This document shows positions 19,248-30,479 of a stretch of 64,000 nt of DNA, piece by piece. Position 1 is the first letter of the stretch; the number at the start of each line of letters is the position of its first letter. Under the pieces are notes generated by a model. That model was not told where the DNA came from and made no database searches. It saw nothing but the letters and a program-made list of their open reading frames with translations. Where the stretch lies: assembly GCA_963575745.1 (NCBI GenBank), contig CAUYUJ010001696.1:1-64000 (forward strand). The letters are read 5' to 3'. A program made the translations under genes and the position numbers. This DNA is from Prorocentrum cordatum. Lineage: Eukaryota > Sar > Dinophyceae > Prorocentrales > Prorocentraceae.

Positions 19248-19550
19248 AAACCTCCTCCTCCTCCTCCTCCTCCTCCTCCTCCTCCTCGTCCTCTCCTCCT
19301 CCTCGGATCCTCCTCCTCCCCGCCACGTGGCTCGATCGTATCTGGTAGCGGGGCAAGGGCTGGCCCCCTGGACGGGCGCTGTATGACATGTAGACTTCGA
19401 GACGGTCTCTCGATTGGTTACGGCTTCGCTGCTACCGCATTGGATTCGATCTTCGCCTGTCTTAATTTTTTGCTAATGTATTGATTTTCTCGGACGACTC
19501 AATTATAAATTGAGCCGCTTCCGAGCGGCTCAATTTAATCGAGCCCGCAA
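19248..19550. other. CTC tract and AT-rich spacer with hairpin
   Basis: 19248-19320 is (CTC)n. 19512-19540 contains AAATTGAGCCGCT, TCCG, AGCGGCTCAATTT, a 13-bp-stem hairpin. The bases 19551-19560 are GATCTCAGGG, the right end of the CCCTGAGATC family, immediately before the ORF1 sequence of the non-LTR element. No matching left end was found. Confidence 0.6.
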
Positions 19551-19561
19551 GATCTCAGGGT

Positions 19562-20137
19562 TCGGCCCGAGCCAATCGCGCTAGGAAACAGTTGGAGGAG
19601 GTCAAATCTGCGAAGGTCCGCCAAAGGAAAGTTCTCGAGAAGGCGGAGAAGGATCTGCGTGATGCCGCGGAGAAAGTGCAGCGGGCTGAAGCGGGTGAGA
19701 TTGCAGCAGCTACGCAGTTATTACCGCACTCCGCGCTACCTGGCAGGAAGGCAGCCTCAGTTGGTGCCCAGCAGATTGTGGATGGCAAATTGGATGTGGA
19801 GATCAATATCGAATCGCAGCTGGACGGGCTGGAGGTGCTGGCGGAGGATCGCCAGATACTCGACGGGGCCAAGCGACTGCTTCAGCAGGCTCTCTCCGAG
19901 GCTGCGCAGGCTGCGGGCGGGCCCCTGCAGGCAGAAATCGACCGGCGCAAGGGGCAGCTCGCAGCCGTGGTCGAGAGGGCAAAGAAAAAGAGGAAGGTGC
20001 CAGATGCCCCGCCTGCAGGTGAGGCAGCTGGCTCAGGGGGTCGGGTGCCGGCTGGGGGGGCGCCCCAAATTTCCGCCCCAGATGGCGCCCGGAAGTCGAG
20101 CCCCCTAACCCGCCTCCGGGGGAAGACGGCTGTCTGA
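19562..20137 (+). pseudogene. ORF1-like coiled-coil protein of the non-LTR element
   Basis: The frame is open across 19562-20137 with no ATG at its 5' end. It is rich in Lys/Glu/Ala heptads: RKQLEEVKSAKVRQRKVLEK, AEKDLRDAAEKVQRAEAGEI, then DRQILDGAKRLLQQALSEAA and a basic KKKRKVP patch (nuclear localisation-like), with a Gly/Pro tail to the stop. Retrotransposon ORF1 proteins often have such coiled coils. It lies directly upstream of the endonuclease frame. Assignment rests on position and composition. Confidence 0.55.
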
Positions 20138-21060
20138 TCCCTCGCGTGGCCCGCCTCGAGCGCGAGGTGGGGGGCTCGGTGGGGGGCTTCGTTCAAGCAA
20201 AGGGCAGGGGGGATGATCGGGCCTTTGTTGCTGAGGCCCAAGACATCAAGAGCTTGCGCGTGAGAGATCTTTCTGGATGGGGCTTTCCAGTGAAGGGCCT
20301 GCTGAAGGAGAGGGTCCACGATGTCCTCACATTTCCCAAGCTGCACCTACTTCATGAACAAACCACGAAGTCTCACATGGATTGGACAGATCGTGCTTTC
20401 AGGCTGTAGTTGCGCCGTCGTATCTTGTCAAATGGGGCGAAGGGGGCCGGTGGCATCTCGGCAAGAGTCTTGAGGGGATGCGCATTCCAGTCTTTCAGGC
20501 ACTTAGTGAGCGAGCCCCCGCAGCAGCTGGGGCTCAGATTGTTGGACGAGCCAGATGACGCCGAGCTCGGAGGCCTGGACTTCAATGACCTAGTGGCGTT
20601 CCAGCTGGAGATCGGAGGTCAGGCGATCACAATCATGGGGGTGCACCTCGCATCGGGCATAGGTTTGACAGGCGCCGACGTTGATGAGCTCATCCAGATG
20701 GGCCAGCTGATCCAGGGCATCCGCACACTTTGGTTGTTTATATGCGATTTCAATGCGAAGCCGCACAAGCTGGGAAAGATAGTCTGGCCGCGTTTGGTGG
20801 ATGGGATTATTTGGGCGGCGGATGGCTTTGATTGCGCGTGTACTTTGGGTAAGAAGTGCCTGGCCGACTAATTATGATCAGACTCATCCTTTCACCTTCG
20901 ACGACGCTGCCTGCCATGAGGGGGGTAGAGCCCACTTCGGTTTGCAGCAGAAGTTGAAGATGAAGTGGGCTTCCAGATGGCTTCCGCCGTTGGCAGAAAG
21001 ACTTGCCGGGGGCAATCGCACCCGGAAGCCTGATTTGCGAATGAAGGAGCAGGTGGAACA
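20138..21060 (+). pseudogene. AP-endonuclease-like domain of the non-LTR element
   Basis: One frame runs 20138-20871 with an in-frame TAG at 20407. Motifs include NDLVAFQLEIGGQAITIMGV, HLASGIGL and TLWLFICDFNAKPHKL. These match the beta-strand plus GDFNxxP region of EEP endonucleases (the usual Gly is Cys here). After a frameshift near 20870 the C-terminal part continues as PFTFDDAACHEGGRAHFGLQ, KLKMKWASRWLP, the usual place of the conserved His region. It would nick target DNA to prime reverse transcription. The stop and frameshift show decay. Confidence 0.75.
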
Positions 21061-22610
21061 AGAGATGCCACCAGTGACGGCACCTTTGAGGAAACGCAGA
21101 ATAATTTGTTTCAAGTCACCACCACCGATCAGTCACCTCGCCAACGACGACTGGGGCATGGAGGTGGAGGTGGGGTTTGATTTCGATTTCTCAAGCGTGC
21201 CAGACGGAGCAGTTATCGATGTCGTTGATGAAGGTTGCCCGCAAGTCCCCGCCCCCAGGCGCGCCCATGAGGTAAGCGGCGAGAGGGGTAGGGCACCGCC
21301 GCCGCAGGTTGGAGCGCAGGTCCCTGCCTCCAGGAGCACCCAAGGGGTAAGCGGCGCGAGGGGCAGGGCTCAGTCGTCATGTTTTGCTGCTGCGGGTGCC
21401 TCGGACGAGTGGGCCAGTGAGGTTTCGTCATCCGGAGTGCCCGTGGGCCCCCCGAGTGCCGCGCGCCTATGGGCCGCTGATGGCGCGAGGGGTGGAGAGC
21501 GCGCCGCTGCAGGTGGGGCAGCGTGGACGGGGCCCCTGTCGACTGGAGTGGCGGCGTGCTGGCCTGGGCGGGGCGGGGGGCAATTCTGGGGGCAGCCCGC
21601 GGCCCCGCCCCCGAGCCAGGGGCAGCCGCGCGACCGCCGCGTCGCGGAGGATGTGGCGAAGCACCGGAGCCAGGCATAACCTGACAGGCGCAGTGGGCCA
21701 GGCCACCAGCTTCTGATGGTCACGAAGGAGCAGCAGGATCATCTGCGGGAGTCGATGCAGGACCCAGTCTAGGGGGCCAAGATGCCGAGCTACGCGAGAG
21801 ACTCCTTCGCTTTCAACTTGAACGAGGCTGGGGCGATGAAGGCGCGATCCGCTTTTGCCAGATGGGTTTCGCGCCGCGAAGGCTTTGTCTGCCCCTCGCT
21901 GGAAGTGCGCCCCGAGGGCCAGCGTAGATTTAAGGGCCGTGCTGAGCTGAGAGCGCTCCTACAACGACCCGAGGCCCAGGGTGCCCACTCTGTTTCTTCC
22001 AGGGGCCCTGTGGCCCACTGGTGGGCCACCCGGGGCTTCTCATTGGCGGGCCTGGTCTGTTTCCTCGGGGGCAGATCGACGCATGGGCCCATTTGGCTGC
22101 TTGTAGAATCCAGGGCATTGCCTTGGCAGCGCCGATCTCGTTACCTCTGCCGCTCTCTGATAGGGTGCGCTCCCTTTTGGGCTAGGGCCTGCGTGTTCTC
22201 AGGAGTGTTTCAGACCTGACTGTCAGCGATGTCGCAACTAGAGCGAGGCAGAATTCTGCAAGAGCCCAGCACGCAACCCCGCACGCTATTATCACCTGGT
22301 TCCACCAGTGGGTCATGCAGCAGGACCAGGCTGGGGGCCGTGGCCTGTGTAGCCGCATCAGGGGCAAGTCGGTGCACGTCGGGGAGGTTCGGGCTGGTGC
22401 ATGGCCTGGGCCCCCGCCAGTGGTTGGCTGCAAAGGCCAAAGATCTGGACAGGCAAGTGGGCACTGGACAGGTCCAGTTTTTCCGGGCGTCGGGCCCTTT
22501 GGCGCAAGGCCCAGAGTTTGGCCAGTCGAGGAACCCGCGACCCCTGATGGGGGCCGACTGGCTCCGTAGGGTCATCTCTGCCCTGCCTGAAAAAAAACAC
22601 TTGGTGTAGA
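21061..22610 (+). pseudogene. linker between endonuclease and RT of the non-LTR element
   Basis: The coding-like plus-strand sequence changes frame. It contains a degenerate tandem duplication at about 21250-21370 (AHEVSGERGRA, then STQGVSGARGRA), low-complexity Gly/Ala/Pro sequence, and a segment near 22560-22640 (LPEKKHLV, then KKDFQWLPPLGL in another frame) leading into the RT. Confidence 0.5.
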
Positions 22611-23712
22611 TATGCGGCCCAAGAAGGATTTCCAGTGGTTGCCGCCGTTAGGCCTGCAGCAGCCTGCTGATTTCTATGCGCTTGTCGAAAGGGAAGTTTG
22701 ATGGCCCTGGCAGGCCCTCGCGGTGCTTTTCGCGCTCCAAGTCAGAGACTGGGGCTCTGACCGAGCCCTGGGCCTGCTGGCTTGGATTGTCCGCTTTCGG
22801 GGGCGTCTGAGGATCTCGGACCGAGCGGGCTCGACGAGGGGGCGAGCGGGGCCGTGGGGCGCGGCCTTCGCGGGCGAATCGGCGCTGCAGGTTGCTCTTT
22901 TGAGTTTGTTCAGAGATGAGCAGGCGGCGCGCTCATCTCTGCCAGACCTCCAGCGTGCCAGCTTGCTCTGGGATGTCAAAGGTTTCTACGACAGTCTCCG
23001 ATGGGACCTGGTTCTGGTCCACGCTTTTGAACTTGATTGAGTTTCCCCCGTGCTACCTGGCCCTGGAGGCCCGGGTCCACGTGGCCACCAGTATTTTGAA
23101 GGGGGCAGGAACTCCCTCTCCGGATGTGCAGCCTTGCATGTCCCTCGGTCCTGGCAGCAGCGTGCAGTTGATCTGTGCAGAGCAGCTCTACGTTTCGTCT
23201 GCAGCAAAATACTTACGGGCAGGCCTTCACCTGCGTTGTACACTTGGGTTGGCGACTTTGCACAGAGCATGCATGGTGACAGTGGCAGCGTTTTTGCTGA
23301 GCTCTCGAAGCTGGGCCTGGAATTGGTCCAGGGCCTTCGCACGATTATGTTGCAGATTGCCCCGGAATCGGCCATCATCTCTTCGTCCTGGGCGTCGGCC
23401 GTGATACTCGAGGACTGCTTCGGAGGGCGCGGCGTCAGCGTGCAGGCCAAGCGCGTGGCAGCATATCTAGGCACTGATCGAGGCCAGGTCAAGGCTTCGC
23501 TACCCAATCAGGCCACTAGGAGGGCTGGGGCCAACCGTCGATTGCAGAGGCTGGGCAAACTGGCCAAAGGCATCGGGTTGTGCAGGAAATGGGTGCGCAA
23601 GATGGCCTCGATTTCGGCGTTTGCTAAGGCTGGGTATTGTCCACGGCACCCCGCCCAGCGGTGCCTTTGGTTGTCGCTGGGCGTTGGGCAGGCTTACTGG
23701 GGGGGTCTCTAG
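22611..23712 (+). pseudogene. reverse transcriptase of the non-LTR element
   Basis: RT motifs are spread over three frames. 22723-23040 has GPWGAAFAGESALQVALLSL and SLLWDVKGFYDSLRWDLVL, the fingers/palm region with the first catalytic Asp. 23041-23180 continues as FPPCYLALEARVHVA and PDVQPCMSLGPGSSVQ. 23180-23712 has LYTWVGDFAQSM, where YVDD-like sequence is expected, and AAYLGTDRGQ as the following motif. The catalytic pair is VGDF rather than VDD, another sign of decay. The motif wording is very similar to dinoflagellate RTs I have seen. Confidence 0.75.
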
Positions 23713-25155
23713 GGGGGGCGGGTGCCTGACCATTCTTCTAGCTCTGGAGTCCGGTCGGAGAGGCCTGGCTTTCTCCGCGATGTTTGATTCGATGCAAGCT
23801 TGGTTCCAGATTTTGACTCATGCTAGTCGCGATGCCGAGGAGACGAGGGGAGCATGGTGTAGAGTCGCAGCTGAGTTGGGGCCCAAGTCAGCCGGAAACG
23901 CTTGGCGATGCGCAGGCACCCCAGTGGCCGCCGCGATCGCCGCTCCGCTGGATGTAGGTTGGAAGCCTTGCGGGCCCTTGGCTTGGGAGAGTGACCTGGG
24001 TTAGCGTTTTGCGATCTCAGAAGCCGAACTCGGGCGAGGCGAGGTTGGCCTTTACGATGTTTTCGAGGCCCTGGCCCAAAGCGAGGAACGTCAGCCCTGG
24101 GAGGCCGCTGCAGCCAGCTCGTGGAACGGGTCTGGCTTGGAGCAAGTGCCAGAATTGTGAGATTTCAAATTTCAGTGGAGGGCGCAGGCCAGGAAGGGCA
24201 AGCACGAATGGAGAGGGGCCCTGCGGGCTGCGGCAACTGAGTAACTGGGGGCAGTTGGCCGCGCGCCAGGCTCCAATAGTGTGGTCTCGCCCAGGACAGC
24301 TCCTGTAAGAGATGTGGTGAGTTGGTGGGGGTGATGTGCATCGTGCATAGGGCTGTCCTACGAATGCAGAGTTTTCCTAGGACTCGGACTTCGTGGGAAG
24401 GTGAGCCCTTGAGGACTGGGAGAGCCACCCTAGCTTCTGCCTGCGAGGGCTGACGCCGAGCGGCCGGGCCGCCGCCCCCCCCCTCCCCCCCCCGAAGGCG
24501 AGGGTTCCCAGACCCACGGGGGGGGGGGCCTTAGGGGGGCTATGGTGGGCGGCTTTGTCTTTGGAGGGCGAGGCGCGAGTGGGGGGCCTGACGCTCGCGA
24601 CCCCGCCATCCGTAGGGTTGCTTGGTTTCGGTTTGCGTTCGAAGGCCTCCGAGCAGGGGGGCAGCATGACCCCAGGGAGCTCCAGGCTCGCGCGGTCAGT
24701 TTCGGCGACGCGCCTGGATGGCGCAAATCGGTCAACAGGGGGGAAGCGATGAGTTTCCAGCAGTTCTTGAAGGCTGCCCTCCCTGTTGGGGACGGCTTCC
24801 TATTGACGGATTCCATTTGCGCTGTTCAGAAGAATGACGAACATCGCTTCGGTTTCCCGATGTCCCACCTTGGTGCGCGGCAGTCAAAGACGTGTTGGCT
24901 GAGCATTTGCCAACGTGGAGGGCCACATAAATGTCGAGGACATCAGAGGTCTTGATGCCGATCTCTTGTTTTTTTACTCTTGAATGATCTGGCGGACCGT
25001 GTAGCGAGCCACCGGGCAGGATGTATTCGCGCGCCTGCTGCTGCTAGAGACAGCAGGTCCCACGTCCGGGCCATGGCTTTCCAGTTTCGCCAGCACCTGG
25101 GTCACAGCCTGGTTGCGCCGATCGACGCTGACGGGGGTCGCGTGCCCAGATAGGC
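23713..25155 (+). pseudogene. RNase H region of the non-LTR element
   Basis: After poorly conserved sequence, 24750-24950 reads LPVGDGFLLTDSICAVQKND and HLGARQSKTCWLSICQRGGP. After frameshifts, 24975-25155 reads LLNDLADRVASHRAGC. The NDLADRVA string corresponds to the GNELADxxA C-terminal motif of RNase H. The upstream catalytic DG region was not located. Confidence 0.5.
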
Positions 25156-25159
25156 AGTT

Positions 25160-25531
25160 TTGAGACCCAAAAGGCGAGCCATCAAGATTCTATCGCTCCT
25201 GACAGCCCACCAGCCAGCGTGGGGGATCGGTTCCCAGGTCCGCTGCCACTGCCGCGGAGGTTGCGCGGCACGCCAGTTGGCCGATCAGTTTTTAGCGACC
25301 CCTTGCCGCCGGGCTTTGTCGAAGGAGGTGATTATGGTGCCCACTCAGAGTTCACTCACTGGCACGGAGTTGCACAGCTCCCACACTTTGGCTTATCACA
25401 AAGAGTTTGGGAGCACAGTCTGTCTGGTCAGTGGCTGCGTTGCCACCCGAGCTGTCTGGAAGTTAGCTGGTGTCTGCACTTCCCAGCTGAATCAATATGG
25501 CAGGCGCCAACTTAGGAAAGTGCAGCAATGA
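25160..25531 (+). pseudogene. C-terminal tail of the non-LTR element
   Basis: A 123-codon frame includes VRCHCRGGC, GTELHSSHTLAYHKEFGST, VCLVSGCVATRAVWKLAGVC and NQYGRRQLRKV. The paired Cys residues and HSSHTLAYH suggest a zinc-binding tail as seen at the end of some LINE polyproteins. It stops at 25529-25531. Confidence 0.55.
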
Positions 25532-25540
25532 CTGCCCTCT

Positions 25541-26600
25541 GGTTCCTCGAAACTTTCCCACGTGCAGAGGGCCCAGAAGAAGGCCGTGCGTTAACCGTTC
25601 AACTCTGCCGTAGGCAGGAAAGAACAATAGTCAATAGCACATATGAGAATGCGATTTCAAGTGTTGCGTTGGACAACTATGGTACCATATCTCCACGGCC
25701 AAGTGCACAGGGCTGGGCCCACCTGTTTTCGTTCTCGCGGTGCGCGACGCATCGCCGCACCTGTTGACTCGTTTCAGATTGGCAGGGCAAGATCCCGACG
25801 CGCCTTCATCTGGATTATCGCGCAGTTGGCGGCACTTCGTGCAGCGACGACGCTCGGCGCGAGGGGCGTTTGCAACTGCGCTGCGAGGTGCCCCGATAGC
25901 GGCGACAACCGCAACGGCGCGACATCATGCAATGCCCAATGCGTTGACGAAGAGGAACGCAGTCGGGGCTGGGACCCGCGCGGCGTCTCCGAGGCTTTCG
26001 CAGAGCAATGCCGTCGGTGGGCCCGCCGCCCCCAGCGCATCGTTTGACTTATAGAAGGACCTCCACTCCGGATGGAAGGCCATCGGTGCCTTGGCCAGCT
26101 GCCTCGCCTGCGTGGACGCAGGTGGCGGCAACGGCAGCGTGCGACGCCCCTGCGCCTGGGGGCCCGAGCGACAATCTCGGGTTCCCTTCCAGCGCTGGGC
26201 GCGGGAGGTGCCTTTGTCAGTGGCGAACTCGGGCCTTCCATGTCTGTTCATGGGAGCCTTAGTCGGCGAAGCTGCAATCAGCTTCTCCTGCGTTGGGGCC
26301 ACATTGGGACCGCATTTGCTTCTTCATCCTGCTCCTTCTCGTCCTGCCTCGTCCTGCCTCCTCCTCCTCCTTTCTCTTCCTCCGCCCTGTTCTTGTCGTG
26401 TCCCTTGTTGTGAAGGGGCGGATCTCGTCCAATTCTGGTCCAAATCAGGCCCGCATCAGGCCCGCGTCGGACAGCGCCAGGGGCCGCGCGGGCCCGCGTG
26501 GAATGGGCGCCGAGAGGACGTCAACGAGTGTCGCTGGGCGGCCAGCGCCTCATTTCGTTTCGCCGGCGCGGCCCGAGAATTCGCAGACTAGCGGCCGCCG
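25541..26600 (+). other. coding-like but unassigned sequence between the two retroelements
   Basis: Several plus-strand frames have Ala/Arg/Ser-rich protein-like stretches (TATARHHAMPNALTKRNAVG at about 25910). This may be the 5' end of the copia-like element. No LTR or primer-binding site was recognised. Confidence 0.4.
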
Positions 26601-27374
26601 GCTGACCGCGCGCAGGGAGGGGCCATCAACGGCAACCCAGCGCCTCCGTTGACCTCCCTTTTGCATAGTTTGGCCAGACGTCGGGGCCAATTGGGCAAGG
26701 TGGAGCTTGCTTCACCAGTCCCATCGTTTTTTGAACTGCAATCGATTGCCGCGGGAGCGCATGGGTAACTTGCTCGCGCGTTTCGGCATCCTCCGCAACG
26801 GCGTCCGGCACGCTGGTCAACTCGCGATCGGCCGCGAGGGGCTCAGCGCCCTCCTCTTGCGCGCAGTAGGAGTGTCCAACTCGCAGCTGAGCATGGCCTT
26901 GCAGCGCCACGACATGGCCTGCCCGACTAACGCAGGGCAGCTCGCACATTTGACGAGGCAATTGCGAATCTCTTGGGCGCGCGATCGAGGGGGCGCCTGG
27001 CAATCTCGCCTCGGCGGCGCATTCAGCCCAACGGCAAACAATCGTCGCGGGTGCGCCCGCGCAAAATCAGGCTCAGAGTGCCCATGTCGCCGCAGCCTGA
27101 GCGAGCTGGGACGAATTTGCCCCGTCAGCCCCCGGGCCGGCGCCGGTCCCACCTACGCCCGCGCCGACGGCGCAGGCGGCATCCCCGGCAGCCGCCTTCG
27201 TCTCCAGCACCGACGCCGCCGCCATCAGCTCATTCGGCAAGGAAGAGATAGCCGTCGTCGATCCCGAACCATCGTGGCGCGCGCCTGTTCCGGGCCCACG
27301 AGCGCGCCAAAGCGCGTCGGCGGCGCTTCGACGACCGCAAGCCCGCGCGCCGCGTCCAGACGGTCATTGATCAG

Positions 27375-27510
27375 CCACGCGCAGAGGTGGGCGGGGGGGG
27401 GGGGGGCTTCTCAGAGGCACCCCTGCTTCTTAGAAGGCGCGGGCCTTCTCTATAGATGTAAGGGCGGCGCCTTCTAAGAAGCAGCCTCCATCTAAGAAGC
27501 CCCCCCCCCC
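27375..27510. repeat. TTCTNAGAAG hairpin repeat inserted in the gag-like region
   Basis: A G-rich start, then CTTCTCAGAGGCACCCCTGC, TTCTTAGAAGGCGCGG, a TATAGATGTAAGG loop and GGCGCCTTCTAAGAAGCAGCC. Closely related to 57178-57310, including the leading CACGCGCAGAGG. It interrupts coding-like sequence, so it is a later insertion. Confidence 0.75.
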
Positions 27511-27681
27511 CTGCGCGCGCCGCCAAATTGTGAGGAGGGGCGAGGGCCGCGGCAAGGGCCACCGAGCCTTCCTGGCCGACTTGTTCGAAAACCGAAAATG
27601 ACATCCGAGAGATTCTCCTCGAGGGCTTCGGGTCGTGCAACGGTAGAGCGAAATTGAGACTCAGCGCTCCGGCGCCCCCGC

Positions 27682-28293
27682 CGCCGCCAGATTCCGCGTT
27701 GCGGTCATTTCTGAGCTCGGCTGAGCAGCGGCCCCTGACGAGCGCGCGCGCGGCTTGGGCGACCAGGGGCCCCGCCAGCCGCGGGCGGTCTACGTCTACC
27801 GGCTCGGGCGCGAGCGGCCCCGCGCAGGGCGCCGATCCCGGGGGCGGCGGACAGCCCGCGCCAGCATTTGCAGCGCCGCGACAGGCGGCGGCAGCGGCGG
27901 CGGTGAAGCTACTCCGCCAAGTCCGTCGTTCGATTGTTCGCGGCGACGAGTTGGCCGCAGTCAGTGGTCGCGCGAAGCGGGCGCAGTGGCCGCCATATTC
28001 CGGGCCGCGGTCATTTCTGAGCTCGGCTGAGCAGCGGCCCCTGACGAGCGCGCGCGCGGCTTGGGCGACCAGGGGCCCCGCCAGCCGCGGGCGGTCTACG
28101 TTTACCGGCTCGGGCGCGAGCGGCCCCGCGCAGGGCGCCGATCCCGGGGGCGGCGGACAGCCCGCGCCAGCATTTGCAGCGCCGCGACAGGCGGCGGCAG
28201 CGGCGGCGGTGAAGCTACTCCGCCAAGTCCGTCGTTCGACTGTTCGCGGCGACGAGTTGGCCGCAGTCAGTGGTCGCGCGAAGCGGGCGCAGT
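27682..28293. repeat. 306-bp tandem duplication
   Basis: 27682-27987 is repeated at 27988-28293 with only a few differences (for example TCTACGTCTACC versus TCTACGTTTACC). The unit is 102 codons, so the frame is kept. Each copy reads RSFLSSAEQRPLTSARAAWA and later AAAVKLLRQVRRS. Confidence 0.95.
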
Positions 28294-29482
28294 ATCTCCA
28301 TCATCGTCGCCCGACCCTTTCGGCGCCGAGTTGCGACGACTACGACAGAAGATGGGCGATCTCACGGTCCTCGCGCAAGCCGGTGCTCAGTCACCTCGCC
28401 CCGCAATTGCGTTGCAGGCGCGCCCGGCAGAGGCGGGGGGGGCCGTCGCCAGCCGCGCTTTAGCGCCGACGGCTCCAGCAGCGCCACTTACATTGCCACG
28501 GAGAACGCGAGTTGGCGGCGCTTGCCCACCAGGGGCGCGACTGGCTGGGCGGTCTCCGCGCGCGGGCCGCAGCCCCATCGCCGCCGGCTGCCGGCGCGCA
28601 GCTGCCGAGCTGGGCCTGCGCGCCGTCAGCGCTCTCGCTCGGCGTCGGCGCGCCGCGCGCATCGAGTTAATCTTGGCCGCCGCAGTCGGCGCCGGCACCC
28701 GCGCCGCCGCCAGCGCCGGACACTCCTTCTGGATTGGCCCCGTTCGGCGCTGGCAGGCCTGCGGGCGTGAGCCAACCATCGGGGAGAAGGGCCATGGGGT
28801 CTGCTGGCCGCGAGATGTGGATATCCGGCGGCAATCGGTCCGAACACAGGGTGCAGTTCACTCTCGACAACGCCCAGCGACGACGCCTCGACGGTCTCCA
28901 CAGCGCGCATCTGGCACTCGCCAAGGAGCGCGGAGTTGGGCCGCGTCTTGAGCCAGATTTCCACGGCCAGGAAACGGAGTGCCCAATCGGCGTCGAGGCC
29001 TTCGCCCAAAGCGAGGAGGTTGCACAATTGCAGCGCCGACGCATCTTGCACCGCGCGCGCCGCCTACGGCTGATGCAGAACACCGACGCCAGCTTGGTCG
29101 ACTGCCCGACCCGCCGCGGGCCCGCCGACGCCATCGCCGATTTTCGTTTCATTTGGTCAGATCGCACACGCACGGGCCCCACACTCGCGGTCTCTTCGGG
29201 GGCGCGCCAGCAGGTGGCGCGCCGCAGGAGACACCGCCAGCGGGACACCGCACCTCATCCCCGCCCATCTCCAGCATCCGAGACACCGCGGCAAGATCTC
29301 TTGAGATTTCCAGGCAGTAATTCCAGTTTCGCGTCCGCGGGAGATGCGCCAGGCCTGACTCCGCGCAGGTCTACCTCGCGTGGATTTGCACTCCCGCGGT
29401 GGCCGACTCTCCAGGCGCAGGCTCGAGCTCCCAGGGCGACCTGCCGTGCTACTTGGCAGGTTCATAATTTTCAAGCGGCCGT

Positions 29483-29930
29483 TCAGTCATCATCGTCGAC
29501 ACCGGCGCCTGGACCAGCCTCTGGGGCACGCGATTCGCCCATGACCTCGTCTGGCGAGCCATGCAGGCGAAGCTTCAACCCACGGAGGAGAGGTTGCTTC
29601 CTCCATTATCTGTAGCCGGACTGGGCAACGGGTTGCGCGTGGCGAACTGGAAAATGCATTGCCCCATCGCCACCACATCGCGCGATGGTGCGACCACTCA
29701 TCGCAGCATGCGCGCTCCAGCCGTAGGGAGCAGGCGACTCTCTCCCTGCATTGATGGGTCTGCAATCCACGCAGTCCATCAGCGGGGTGGCGGGGACAGG
29801 CGCCAACCACAGGCGCCTCGCCTTCCCCGGGCCGGGCGGCCATGAGATCACCTGGAGTCCAGGTGCGATGCCTCTCGACTTGAGCCCCGCTCCAGCAAGC
29901 TCCAGCGCCCCTCCCGGGGCTGCCGACCAA
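29483..29930 (+). pseudogene. retropepsin-like aspartic protease of the copia-like element
   Basis: The frame from 29483 reads SVIIVDTGAWTSLWGTRFAH, with the DTGA active-site motif, then LLPPLSVAGLGNGLR in the flap region. A frameshift near 29690 moves to another frame, giving LPALMGLQSTQSISG (29742 onward), FPGPGGHEITWSPGAM and DLSPAP. The hydrophobic LPALMGL segment is the expected second conserved strand of the pepsin fold. It would process the polyprotein in virus-like particles. Confidence 0.75.
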
Positions 29931-30000
29931 GTAGCTCGTGCTGCTGGCGGTAGACCACGACAGCCAGGGCCACCGCGACGCCGACGGACGAGAATTCGAC

Positions 30001-30410
30001 ATGCTGAAGGCTCGACTCCTCGATCCGAATGCGAGAGCCCCTACGCGAGGCGCCGCCGGCTCCGCTGGCTACGACCAGCGCGCCATCCGCCGCCGGCATC
30101 CCGACTCTGGTCTGGGATTGGCATTTCTTGGCATAGGAGCTCTAGCACTACCGGGCACGTGCATACGGATTGACCCGCGCTCAGGTCTCGCGCTCAAGTG
30201 CCTCGATGTCTCTGATGGCGCGGCGGGCCCCGACTACCGCGGGGAGATCGAGGTCATCGCGCGCGACGCCGCCCCGCGGGCCTGCGCGGTCGAGGCCGCC
30301 GCGTCGCCGGGCTCATCCTGGAACGGTAGGGCGACGCCGAGATCGTTGCCAATCTTCCTCCGCCCCCCCGCAGTTACGGGGGCTTCGGACACGCTGGCGC
30401 TGCGATCCTC
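30001..30410 (+). pseudogene. dUTPase (dUTP diphosphatase) domain
   Basis: An ATG-containing frame (29938-30429) holds conserved dUTPase motifs: ARAPTRGAAGSAGYD (motif 1), DPRSGLALK at 30172-30198 (motif 2), GPDYRGEIEVI from 30226 (motif 3). A degenerate DRCQS (motif 4, near 30345) is in a second frame and RSYGGFGHAG at 30369-30398 (motif 5, Gly-rich phosphate loop) in a third. Spacing matches trimeric dUTPases of about 140 residues, which hydrolyse dUTP to dUMP. In motif 3 the usual catalytic Asp in GVIDxDYRGE appears as Gly (GAAGPDYRGE). Two frameshifts and this change suggest no activity now. The related dCTP deaminase fold is less likely given motif 2. It lies between protease and RT of the retroelement, so it was probably part of pol. 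Confidence 0.85.
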
Positions 30411-30479
30411 AGCCAAGATCCCACCGTGATGCCCCGGAGCGCATCTTCCCATATCAAAAACGTCATCCCTCGGGGACAG

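Larger units (their letters stand above)
19561..25540 (+). mobile_element. decayed non-LTR retrotransposon (ORF1, AP endonuclease, RT, RNase H)
   Basis: About 6 kb of plus-strand sequence carries, in order, a coiled-coil ORF1-like protein, an endonuclease/exonuclease/phosphatase-type domain, a reverse transcriptase, an RNase H C-terminal motif and a Cys/His-containing tail. The reading frame shifts many times and contains stops, so the copy is inactive. The order ORF1-EN-RT-RNH is that of LINE elements with RNase H. The 5' end is cut or joined at a GATCTCAGGG terminus (19551-19560). No poly-A tail or target duplication was identified. Confidence 0.85.
26614..29480 (+). pseudogene. gag-like region of the copia-like element
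   Basis: Coding-like frames begin GGAINGNPAPPLTSLLHSLA and RRRGQLGKVELASPVPSFFE. They continue in another frame as NSQLSMALQRHDMACPTNAG, QLAHLTRQLRISW, then an Ala/Pro/Arg-rich middle with a 306-bp in-frame duplication and a 130-bp insertion at 27375-27510. The last part (28734-29480) reads HRVQFTLDNAQRRRLDGLHS and later FIWSDRTRTG. No CCHC zinc knuckle was seen. Position before the protease is the main reason for calling it gag. Confidence 0.5.
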
